Origin: Lachancea thermotolerans CBS 6340
Taxonomy: Eukaryota; Ascomycota; Saccharomycetes; Saccharomycetales; Saccharomycetaceae
DNA length: 64,000 bases
Assembly (NCBI RefSeq): GCF_000142805.1
Contig: NC_013078.1
Coordinates: 62,001 to 126,000 of the forward strand
Direction: 5' to 3'
Each line of letters opens with the position of its first letter. Positions within the stretch are counted from its first letter, which is position 1. Positions 9,519-17,301 of this stretch are shown here, one piece after another. The notes beneath the pieces were generated by a model. The model was not told the origin of the DNA. It saw only the letters and a program-made list of their open reading frames with translations, and did not search any database. Position numbers and translations under genes: made by a program.

Positions 9519-9890
9519 TCACCCAAAAAGATACGCGAAAAGACTGACAAAAACAAAGATATGAGTCCAACGTGGCGACAGGTTGCTGGCTCCGTTTTCC
9601 TTGGTATTTGAACATTGAGAATATTCTGTATAGTTCGTGCTATCCAGTCCGCAACGGTATCCGTCGATCACTGTTGTGTTTTCAGAGATATACAGATCGA
9701 AAGCAGGGTTAGCGTTACAATTAATGCCCCCAATTTCGATCGATAGGAGCTCATCCCTGTCGTCCACGCCGCTCCTTTCTGTAGAGCCACATCGATATCC
9801 CTCCATTACCGATGTGTTGCTTGTAATAGTAAGATTGTAGAGGCCACCGCATGGGAGCACCGTTTGGCATTGCTTTGCTGAAGGGCCCAT
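9519..9890 (-). CDS. Small cysteine-rich protein, array copy 5 (unknown function)
   Basis: 123 residues, and the copy in which the internal duplication is clearest. Module one is NLTITSNTSVMEGYRCG and module two is DLYISENTTVIDGYRCG, each preceded by a cysteine. Then come a CSNTKENGAS segment and LSPRWTH with a hydrophobic end IFVFVSLFAYLFG. The protein starts MGPSAKQCQTVLPCG, again without a signal peptide. The ATG is preceded by a TGACG-containing promoter close to tRNA-Glu 5. Because it is the outermost and most divergent copy it may be the oldest unit. Function unknown. Confidence 0.75.
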   Translation of the reverse strand: MGPSAKQCQTVLPCGGLYNLTITSNTSVMEGYRCGSTERSGVDDRDELLSIEIGGINCNANPAFDLYISENTTVIDGYRCGLDSTNYTEYSQCSNTKENGASNLSPRWTHIFVFVSLFAYLFG

Positions 9891-10117
9891 TTTATGCGTG
9901 GTCGCGAGTTTCGTAACGCCTTTCTCGGGTTATCGTGTACCAACCTGAGGGCCCACCGACTCACGCATTGTTATATTTCTTCAAAAATCTTCGGCAAATG
10001 TTCCAGCACACATCGGCCGCATCGCCGACCTAATAAGGGTTCGAGTGGTTAGCGCCGCATGGAGTAGAGAGTCGTCATTTTAATGCTAATATTGGTATAT
10101 GGTGAAAACCAAAAAAG

Positions 10118-10189
10118 TTCCGAAGCGGGGAATCGAACCCCGATCTCCACGGTGAGAGCGTGATGTGATAGCCATTACACTACATCGGA
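10118..10189 (-). tRNA. tRNA-Glu (anticodon CUC), copy 5
   Basis: Identical 72-base copy, the outermost of the array. Confidence 0.95.
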
Positions 10190-10512
10190 TTTAGTTGATT
10201 TTGAAGCAGGTAGAGGATTATCTGTACGTCAACAATAAGCATGCCAGTCAGAGGTTAGCCAATGTGTTAACGGTAACCCCTTAAGGATACGGTAGGATTG
10301 GAGTGTTTACGCGCTCAGAAGCACATTCATTTCTCTTTTTCTTGTTTGGCAAAGCTGCCGCCGCCTACTTTCAAACGGATCTCCAGCATTGACATTGAAG
10401 TGGCTTCCTTTAATGCAAATCACAGAGTCACGCAGGCACTGTATCGCACATGTGCACAAATAAAAAGGATCTACCTGCAATAGCAAATGGTCAGAGCAAA
10501 AAATCAAAAATT
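10190..10512. other. Spacer between tRNA-Glu 5 and tRNA-Asp
   Basis: Nothing coding is supported. Short frames on both strands lack recognisable composition. Confidence 0.45.
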
Positions 10513-10584
10513 CTCCGCGACGGGGAATCGAACCCCGGTCCCGAGCGCGACAAGCTCGAATTCTAGCCACTAAACTATCGCGGA
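10513..10584 (-). tRNA. tRNA-Asp (anticodon GUC)
   Basis: 72 bases, no intron. Acceptor TCCGCGA pairs fully with TCGCGGA and the discriminator is G. The anticodon stem-loop is GAGCT-TGTCGCG-CTC-like, giving GUC. The T arm GGGGTTCGATTCCCC matches yeast tRNA-Asp. Same strand as the tRNA-Glu array. Confidence 0.93.
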
Positions 10585-11356
10585 TGTTGTTGGATGATGA
10601 TGAGGTGTGGAGCTTCACACCGAGACTGGTAAAGCATGTGAGCCAAGCTCTTCTTATCGATAATCATCTACGAGATTATGGTGCAGGAGATGACGATTTG
10701 TTCATAGGTACGCGGAGAAGGACGCAGCACAGTAAGGGACGGAAGCAGTGCCTCCCATAACAACAGCGAAAACCCGGGGCTCGCGGCCATGCCGTCTAAG
10801 GTGTCAATCACTTTCCCGTCTCCCCTGACATTCATCCATTTTTCTCGACGGTGCTTCAGAGTAGATCCATTCTGGTGATCTCGGAACGGATTTAGGCGCG
10901 CGCGGACTCCGCGTCTACAGATCTTCTCCTGTTGCTACTCTTGGCTTTTGCCCACGTTGAAATTTCAAAGCGTGGCTCCCTCTGTCTCAAAGGAAAAAAA
11001 ACCTAGCCTCATTAGGCGTCATGAAGCTCCAGCCAAATAGCAGAAACAAACAGACAGCCAGTAGTGACGCAGGCTGTGGCCGTACGGCGCAGAAAATTTT
11101 AGGCAAAAAGCACACAGTTTCGAGGGTCTTTTTCCTTTTCGCCACATTAGTGTTTTTGGTCGCTGATTTAGTAGCAACAGGAAAGTCTTTTTCCACAGCT
11201 CATCATGAACTAAGGTTTTTGGCCGCCTATAAAAGCCAAGATGCAAAAGCATGAGGATTCCCGGGACATTGTATGGATGAGTTGATGGTAAAATTTGCCT
11301 GAGTTTAGCCTGATTGATCCCTAATAACAGCTTGAGTGCTCGCGAACAGTTTCATC
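10585..11356. other. Intergenic and promoter region of the Mtr-type permease
   Basis: No gene seen. CGG/CCG-rich words at about 10885-10915 could bind zinc-cluster factors. A TATA box TATAAAAG is at 11228-11235, about 120 bases before the ATG at 11357. Confidence 0.5.
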
Positions 11357-12829
11357 ATGAGCAGCAACCTGAGTACAGCTCCTGAAGAGGGAAAAAAGGT
11401 GTATGCGACGAGGTCGAGGGACTCAGGCACGTCGGAAAGCATCGCCGCGCTGCCGGAAGCCATGCAGCAAACTACGAAATACTCCAGCGAGACTCCGCTG
11501 TTGATTCTGGAGAACGAGAGCGAGCACGACATCCAGTACAAGACGTGCTCGTGGGTGCACACGTCGGGGCTGATGCTCTCCGAGTATATCGTCCTGGCAA
11601 TCATGTCGTTTCCCTGGTCGTACTCGGTCCTGGGAATCGTGCCCGGGATTATCCTTACGCTCTTCGTCGCGTCGACGGTGCTCTACACTGGCCTCACAAT
11701 CATCGACTATTGCGAGAGGTTTCCACACTTGAAAAACGTGTGCGACATCGGACAGCACCTGTTCTGGGGCCAGAAGTGGGCGTGGTACGCAACACTAGTG
11801 TGTTTCTTAGCCAATAACACTTTAATTCAGGGCCTGCACGTGCTGGTCGGGGCTAAGTATCTCAACACGGTCACCGACCACTCGCTGTGTACTGTCAAGT
11901 TCGGCGTCATTGTGGCGTGCATCTCGTTCGTGGTTTCCGTACCGCGGACTTTCTCTTCGCTTTCAAAGGTCGCCTACTTCTCTGCCGCCACTATGTTCAT
12001 CGCGGTTGTCCTAGCCATGATCTTCGCAGGCGTTCAAGACCATCCCTACGGCTACGACGGGACCCCGGTGACTTTTCGTGCCTTCCCCGAAAAGGGCACC
12101 ACCTTTGTGCAGGGCATGGGCGCTTTTCTAAATATAGTGTACACTTTTGTGGGCCAGATCACATACCCACAGTTCATCTCCGAGATGCAGAGGCCCGCCG
12201 AGTTCAGAAAAGTCCTGTACATCGTGACCACGTGCGAGATCGTGATTTTCACCCTGGCAGGTGTTATCATCTATGTCTACGTCGGCAACGAGTACATGAG
12301 TGCCCCGGCGTTTGGATCGTTGACGAGGACTTTCAAAATTATCGCCTTCTCTTTCGCCGTCCCCACAATTATTTTCGCGGGTTCGTTATACTCAAATGTC
12401 TCCGGCCGTCTCTTATTCTTCACCTTCTTCAAGCGCTCTAAGCACTTGTACTCGCATACTACGGTGGGCTGGCTCACCTGGATTGGGATTCTGGCTCTAA
12501 CATGGGTTGGTGCCTTTATCATCGCTGAGGTCGTTCCCTTCTTCTCGGATCTGCTCTCCCTCATGTCTTCTCTCTTCGACTGTTGGTTTGGCTTCGTGTT
12601 CTGGGGTATGGCATACTTCAAGCTCAAGGAAGCGAAGTACCAGAATCCACGTTATTATTCACAGTTGACCGCTTCAGAGAAGTTTCATTTCTTCATTGCC
12701 ATATTTCTGATTGCGGTTGGGCTCTTCATCCTGGGCCCAGGTCTCTACGCGGCCATCGACAGCATTATCCTGAACTATCAGGACGATGCCTACGGAACTG
12801 TGTTCAGTTGTGCATCAAACGGCAGCTAA
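11357..12829 (+). CDS. Fungal Mtr-type amino acid transporter (AAAP family)
   Basis: 490 residues with about eleven membrane segments after a hydrophilic N-terminus of some 60 residues. The pattern resembles Neurospora Mtr (neutral and aromatic amino acid uptake) and related AAAP permeases: SGLMLSEYIVLAIMSFPWSY in the first segment, a Gly/Ala-rich LNIVYTFVGQITYPQFISEM segment, and a C-terminal pair of helices. S. cerevisiae has AVT vacuolar members of AAAP but, to my knowledge, no Mtr-type plasma-membrane member. It would be a H+/amino acid symporter. The upstream GTG at 11336 is not a start; ATG 11357 is used. It lies at the junction between the variable array and conserved core genes. Confidence 0.8.
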   Translation: MSSNLSTAPEEGKKVYATRSRDSGTSESIAALPEAMQQTTKYSSETPLLILENESEHDIQYKTCSWVHTSGLMLSEYIVLAIMSFPWSYSVLGIVPGIILTLFVASTVLYTGLTIIDYCERFPHLKNVCDIGQHLFWGQKWAWYATLVCFLANNTLIQGLHVLVGAKYLNTVTDHSLCTVKFGVIVACISFVVSVPRTFSSLSKVAYFSAATMFIAVVLAMIFAGVQDHPYGYDGTPVTFRAFPEKGTTFVQGMGAFLNIVYTFVGQITYPQFISEMQRPAEFRKVLYIVTTCEIVIFTLAGVIIYVYVGNEYMSAPAFGSLTRTFKIIAFSFAVPTIIFAGSLYSNVSGRLLFFTFFKRSKHLYSHTTVGWLTWIGILALTWVGAFIIAEVVPFFSDLLSLMSSLFDCWFGFVFWGMAYFKLKEAKYQNPRYYSQLTASEKFHFFIAIFLIAVGLFILGPGLYAAIDSIILNYQDDAYGTVFSCASNGS

Positions 12830-13376
12830 TAGCGCTGCGTAACTCCCAGTGGGAAGCAAGCTATTCCCGTTTGGATTATATTATTGCAAATGATAATTTA
12901 ATTTGACGAAAGCAGGACCCGCTGCCATCCTCCTCACAACACTCTTGTATATTAAGGCCTCGGAGGCTCACACGCTGCTCAGTTTTCGCCCCAAAGAACC
13001 CTCGGAGCCGCTCAGCTTACTGGCCATTCTCAAATGTATGTAGTGTGCGTTTTTAATGATCTATTAACCGAGATTTTGTATATTATATTGCCCAACACGA
13101 CAACCAATGCGAAGGGTTCGAGCCCGGGTCTGCTCAACATGTACTTGCCAGTTTCCAAGCAATAGTTAATTGCGCTGGGCGGCTCGGTCATCTTTATAAC
13201 GGTTAATCCTCATCTTAGGTTTCGGCCAATCACAGCTGGCAAATCCTCCGTCGACGAAACCCGAAAAAATTTTGTAAAGCTTTTTCTTTTAAGATTTTGA
13301 ACGGCTATATAAGGCAGATATTTTGGGCTGCCCGGAACGCGCCCCACACCAAGAGCTCACGCCGCACAGCACCGAA
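12830..13376. other. Intergenic and MIR1 promoter
   Basis: No coding region. It contains an isolated Pol III B-box-like word (13115-13125), a CCAAT box (13226-13232) and a TATA sequence GCTATATAAG near 13305. Confidence 0.6.
13226..13232 (+). promoter_or_regulatory. CCAATCA box, candidate Hap2/3/4/5 site of MIR1
   Basis: CCAATCA about 150 bases before the MIR1 ATG. Hap complex sites are common at respiratory genes in yeast. Inferred from motif and context. Confidence 0.45.
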
Positions 13377-14294
13377 ATGTCCGCTCCTATCCCTCAATAT
13401 TCCATGTCTGATTACGCCAAATTCGCACTGGCTGGTGCGATTGGCTGTGGTGTGACCCACTCCGCTATGGTTCCAATTGATGTCGTCAAGACTAGAATCC
13501 AGTTGGAACCAACTGTTTACAACAAGGGTATGGTCTCGTCTTTCAAGCAGATCGTCTCTGCTGAGGGTGCGGGCGCTTTGTTAACTGGTTTCGGTCCTAC
13601 TCTGCTCGGTTACTCCATGCAGGGTGCTTTCAAGTTCGGTGGTTACGAGGTGTTCAAGAAGCTGTTCATTGACACCTTGGGCTACGACCAAGCTGTAAAC
13701 TACAAGAACTCGATCTACATCGGTTCCGCTGCTATCGCTGAGTTCTTCGCTGACATTGCGTTGTGTCCTTTGGAAGCCACAAGAATCAGATTGGTGTCCC
13801 AGCCATCTTTCGCTGACGGTCTTTTCGGCGGTTTCTCTAGAATCCTGAGAGAGGAGGGTGCCGCTTCTTTCTACAACGGTTTCACCCCTATCTTGTTCAA
13901 GCAAATCCCCTACAACATCGCCAAGTTCTTGGTTTACGAGCGTGCTGCCGAGGTCTACTTCGGCATGGTCGGTCCAAAGGACACCTTGTCTAACACCACC
14001 GCTACTGGTTTGAACTTGCTGTCTGGTTTGACCGCTGGTTTGGCTGCCGCTGTTGTTTCTCAGCCAGCCGACACCTTGCTGTCTAAGGTCAACAAGGCCA
14101 AGAAGGCCCCAGGCCAGTCCACCATCGGTTTGTTAGGCCAGCTGGCCAAGGAGTTGGGTTTCGTCGGCTCTTTCGCTGGTCTACCTACTCGTTTGGTCAT
14201 GGTTGGTACCTTGACCTCTCTGCAGTTCGGTATCTACGGTACTTTGAAGAAGTCCTTGGGCTGCGCCCCAGCTATCGAGATCGCAAGCAAATAA
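13377..14294 (+). CDS. MIR1: Mitochondrial phosphate carrier
   Basis: 305 residues, near-identical in plan to S. cerevisiae Mir1 (YJR077C). It imports phosphate with protons into the matrix for ATP synthesis. Three carrier repeats each show the signature: [10 protein letters not shown] at about residue 33, PLEATRIRL at about 131, PADTLLSKV at about 230. The N-terminus [13 protein letters not shown] aligns with Mir1 MS..AIPQYSVSDY, fixing the start at ATG 13377; the upstream in-frame extension has no ATG. Codon choice is strongly biased (GGT, TTG, GTC), as expected of an abundant protein. Neighbouring YRA2 comes from the sister YKL block. Confidence 0.97.
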   Translation: MSAPIPQYSMSDYAKFALAGAIGCGVTHSAMVPIDVVKTRIQLEPTVYNKGMVSSFKQIVSAEGAGALLTGFGPTLLGYSMQGAFKFGGYEVFKKLFIDTLGYDQAVNYKNSIYIGSAAIAEFFADIALCPLEATRIRLVSQPSFADGLFGGFSRILREEGAASFYNGFTPILFKQIPYNIAKFLVYERAAEVYFGMVGPKDTLSNTTATGLNLLSGLTAGLAAAVVSQPADTLLSKVNKAKKAPGQSTIGLLGQLAKELGFVGSFAGLPTRLVMVGTLTSLQFGIYGTLKKSLGCAPAIEIASK

Positions 14295-14458
14295 GCGCCT
14301 CTAAAACGGGCTTAATACGCTTGCCCCTCACGCTTGTGTGATGAACCTGTACAGTCTAGTCGCATAGTATAAAGATGAATATATTCGGTTAATGTCATGA
14401 ATTTTTAAATATTACATTTGCCGGTGGGCCACGGACCACCTCAAACACGGTACAAACG

Positions 14459-15161
14459 CTAACTATTCATGTAATTCTCCAGCTCCTGGTCTAGCTGGTC
14501 TGCTGTGGGTTGGGCTGGCTTCTCCCTCTTGGGGGCGCGTGGCCCACGCCTGCCGCCACGATGGCCTTTTTTCTGAGAGCGACGACTCTGGCGGCTTCTC
14601 GATTCGAAAACCTCAACGGTAACCTTCGCGCCGCTGATCTCTTTCTCGTTGAGCGCACGGTGCACCTCTTCCGTTTTTTCGGGCGCCTCGAACTCAAACA
14701 CAGCCGTGCGGCCGCTCTCGTGGTCGTAGATGTTAGAGTACACGGGTTCCGCGATTTCCTTCACCATATCCTCGATGGTAAAATCGGACACGTCCAAGGG
14801 AATGTTAAGAATCCGTAAGCGCTGCTTAGGGGCCTCTTGAGGCTGTTCATTGCGGTCATCGTCATACCAGCTTTTCGAGCTGGGGTCCAGGTCGCGCCTG
14901 GGCGTGTCTCTGATCCCAATTCTAGCGGCAAGCCCATTTCTCAGGTCACGGCGACGGTATTTCTAACGGATCTGTTAATAAAAGCACCTCTGGCCCATTA
15001 ACTTGCCTAACATACGGTTACTCCACGACTAGGCTTCTTGAAAGGATGTTAGCATTTGTGTTCAACGTAGACTCAATGAATCCAAACGATTAGAATTCTA
15101 AAACCCAATTTTATCGTACTTGTTCGCCAATTATGCTGTCTAGTTCATCGTCAACTGACAT
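14459..15161 (-). CDS. YRA2: mRNA export adaptor Yra2, two exons
   Basis: Exon 1 is 15161-15120 (14 codons, MSVDDELDSIIGEQ). The intron is 15119-14963 (157 bases), and exon 2 is 14962-14459, giving 181 residues. Exon 1 matches the short N-terminal REF motif of Yra proteins. Exon 2 begins KYRRRDLRN, as in S. cerevisiae Yra2 RYRRRDLRN. The RRM starts at about residue 62 (RLRILNIPLDVSD), a Gly/Arg/Lys-rich region follows, and the end DQLDQELENYMNS is the Sub2-binding C-box. The donor reads GTACGA, not GTATGT. Branch candidate TATTAAC lies 12 bases before the TTAG acceptor; an upstream TGCTAAC also exists. Reading straight through exon 1 hits TAA at once. It acts in the nucleus, loading export receptors onto mRNA. 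Confidence 0.85.
14963..15119 (-). other. YRA2: Predicted intron of YRA2
   Basis: 157 bases, phase 0. Donor GTACGA is off-consensus; acceptor TTAG. Branch candidates are TTTATTAAC, close to the acceptor, and ATGCTAAC further upstream. Supported by homology on both sides of the junction, not by transcript data. Confidence 0.7.
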
Positions 15162-15623
15162 CTTTGGTTAGTTTGCTGAGGCGGTGTCTCGACCAACGCT
15201 AGCCCATGTTGGCCCTTCTAGCCTATTTTATAAAACGGCATGAAATTGAGTCCTTCGTATTGAGCTACAAAGGCACGTCACGTGACACGCGTTCAGGGGG
15301 AGCTACTTCGACCGTGTTAAAGCATAAAAATGTACTCGCGAACTGGTACTCAGCAGAAGTCCGATGAACATCGCTTATGCGGAGCTCATGTAGACATTCA
15401 GTGCTAAAGATATATCCAAGACTCTGCCCAGAGGACCTTCCAGCTATCAATCTCGATCGCCCAACAGGGAGATGAACTGGATTTTTGTTTAAACAAGCTA
15501 TCTACTTGAGCTACCGCCGAGCTAGAGACAGAGAGCGTTGCTTTCTTAAGCATATAAAGCTTGCCTTTATGAAAAAGATTCTTGGCAAATCGCGCAGAAA
15601 GCATCGTTCTAAAACAGCACCTA
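15162..15623. other. Divergent promoter of YRA2 and FEX1
   Basis: 462 bases, no gene. TCACGTGA (15278-15285) is a palindromic Cbf1-type site. CATATAAAG at about 15551 may be the FEX1 TATA. An ATG at 15569 opens a short frame overlapping the FEX1 start in another phase; whether it is transcribed is unknown. Confidence 0.5.
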
Positions 15624-16652
15624 ATGGAAAGCAAAGAGAAGCTGGATGCGGAGCCTCGTAAGACTAGGATTGGAGCACAACTTCGCGCGGAGGGTGAAGT
15701 GGTACTGCAACTGCTATTCTTTTCGATTCTCGGAAACTATTCGCGTCTCGGTTTAGTTCGACTAACCGACTATAGAGGGTCCTACGTGCAGGGTCCTACC
15801 GTTCTATGGGCGAACTTAGCAGCATGCTTCCTCATGGGCGCAGCGCAGGCACTAAAGCCCCGGGACGTGTTCACACCGTTGTTCTTCACAGCGGTCACGA
15901 CGGGCTACTGCGGGTCGGTGTCGTCGTTCTCGTCGTTCCTGGTGGAGGTCTTTGAGCACGCGACGAATACCGCTGCGGATTCAGGTTCGCATTCGTTTCC
16001 AAACCGTGCGTACGGGATAATGGAGTTTCTCTCGGTCCTTTTCGTCCAGCTGATGGTTTCAATGTGCAGCCATCTCTTTGGGTTGTGTCTAGCCCGGGAG
16101 TTTTCTGGGTCTCTAGAAACTTCAGGAAGCTGGGAAGCGTCAAAAAATGCACGCAGGGTTAGGAAAGTGCTCAAGCTGGCGGAAAACATCGCACGAATTT
16201 TGGCCGTCCCCGTGCTTATCGTCCAAATTGTTCTTGCCGCAGTTTATACCAATGGTTCGAGATATTGGACTTTCGCAGCCGTGTTTTCTTTTCCAGGAAC
16301 GCTGCTGCGCTATGTTTTGGCAAAATATTTAAACCCGCGAGTCAAACACTTCCCTCTAGGCACTTTTGCTGCCAATGTGTTTGGCACTGTGCTATTGGCA
16401 ATCTTTACTCTGCTTTCAAGGGGCAAGTTGCCAGACGGAAGTAGAATCATCAAATTCACCACGACTAACGACGTAGTGGTGGGATTAGGCAATGGATTTT
16501 GTGGCTGCCTGACGACCATAAGCACGTTCATTAATGAGGGGCACGTACTGCCGCTGAAAAAGACCTTGATCTACTACTTTACGTCAATTGCGGTCTCATT
16601 CTGCCTAATTGTTGTAACATTGGGATCCTACGCATGGACCAGAGGTATTTGA
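15624..16652 (+). CDS. FEX1: Fluoride export protein
   Basis: 342 residues, a eukaryotic FEX/CrcB-type fluoride channel built of two homologous four-helix halves joined by a linking helix. Diagnostic segments are GYCGSVSSFSSF in the first half and GFCGCLTTISTF in the second, each with the Gly-Cys-Gly...Ser/Thr-Phe fluoride-pore pattern, plus LGTFAANVFGTVLLA. It acts in the plasma membrane to expel fluoride. The ATG at 15624 is the first in frame; the upstream extension begins with TTG. S. cerevisiae FEX1 and FEX2 are subtelomeric (YOR390W, YPL279C), whereas here the gene sits inside a core block between the YRA2 and DOA1 orthologues. Confidence 0.9.
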   Translation: MESKEKLDAEPRKTRIGAQLRAEGEVVLQLLFFSILGNYSRLGLVRLTDYRGSYVQGPTVLWANLAACFLMGAAQALKPRDVFTPLFFTAVTTGYCGSVSSFSSFLVEVFEHATNTAADSGSHSFPNRAYGIMEFLSVLFVQLMVSMCSHLFGLCLAREFSGSLETSGSWEASKNARRVRKVLKLAENIARILAVPVLIVQIVLAAVYTNGSRYWTFAAVFSFPGTLLRYVLAKYLNPRVKHFPLGTFAANVFGTVLLAIFTLLSRGKLPDGSRIIKFTTTNDVVVGLGNGFCGCLTTISTFINEGHVLPLKKTLIYYFTSIAVSFCLIVVTLGSYAWTRGI

Positions 16653-17301
16653 AAACTAAAATTCAATAATGGCAGACCTCCCTATCACAAATGATACACT
16701 AATATCTCATAATAGCATAATTGCCGGATAAATAATATTTAGTTTGTTCCTTCCTTTGCCCTAGGTTTGAACTGTCTCAGCCAAGTTATAGATTAATCGT
16801 TGGAGGCCTTCTGCAGTTTCCTCCACGCCTTTCGAGCGTTTGGCTCTTACGAATATGGTCTTGAGAAGGAAAAAACGGTATGTCTTGCGTATCAGTGAGT
16901 TCGCCTTCCCTGTTTTTTGCTCGAGGGACCTGGGGAACAGATTTCTGTTTTCGGCATCCAGTTAGTTGCCAACTGTGCTTCAAGTTCCAGCTCGTTTCAG
17001 CCCATGTGTTAATTACTCCTTTAAAGACTCACTTAACCTCAGTGACGGAAGAAACTCCCTCTCTATTGGCAAGCACTCTTGAGGATCTCAGATTAATGCC
17101 TTAGATGAAGGATGCCAGTGCCGTGACGCCACGCCTTGATTTGCTCCAACATCGATCTTGGAAAAGAACCCTCACACATGAAGAGTTCACGTAACATGTT
17201 TATTAAACTAAGCTTATCAGATTATCGAGCGCTCCTCAGACGAGAAATCCACCAGTCCTTTACCTTTAGCTCCTATATACAATCATGTTCATTTACCAGT
17301 T
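16653..17301. other. Convergent intergenic region FEX1/DOA1
   Basis: 649 bases between two 3' ends. I see nothing beyond AT-rich terminator-like stretches and unconvincing short frames. Confidence 0.5.

Larger units (their letters stand above)
4965..10189 (-). repeat. Five-unit tandem array: tRNA-Glu(CUC) plus small cysteine-rich gene
   Basis: Five units of about 1.0-1.5 kb, all transcribed on the minus strand. Each consists of a tRNA-Glu(CUC) gene, a promoter of 170-255 bases, and one small gene. tRNAs are at 5583, 6588, 8106, 9137 and 10118; proteins end at 4965, 5968, 7489, 8512 and 9519. The tRNAs are identical in sequence, whereas the proteins have diverged widely. The promoter blocks of units 2 and 3 (about 6330-6560 and 7852-8075) are almost identical. 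The spacers of units 1, 2 and 3 also align with each other, except where two solo LTRs interrupt the spacer beyond tRNA 2. Repeated unequal crossing-over between tRNA genes is the simplest origin. Confidence 0.9.

Noticed and set aside
15569-15660. Upstream ATG frame overlapping the FEX1 start as a regulatory uORF
   Set aside because: It begins only about 18 bases after the likely TATA, so transcription probably starts downstream of it.
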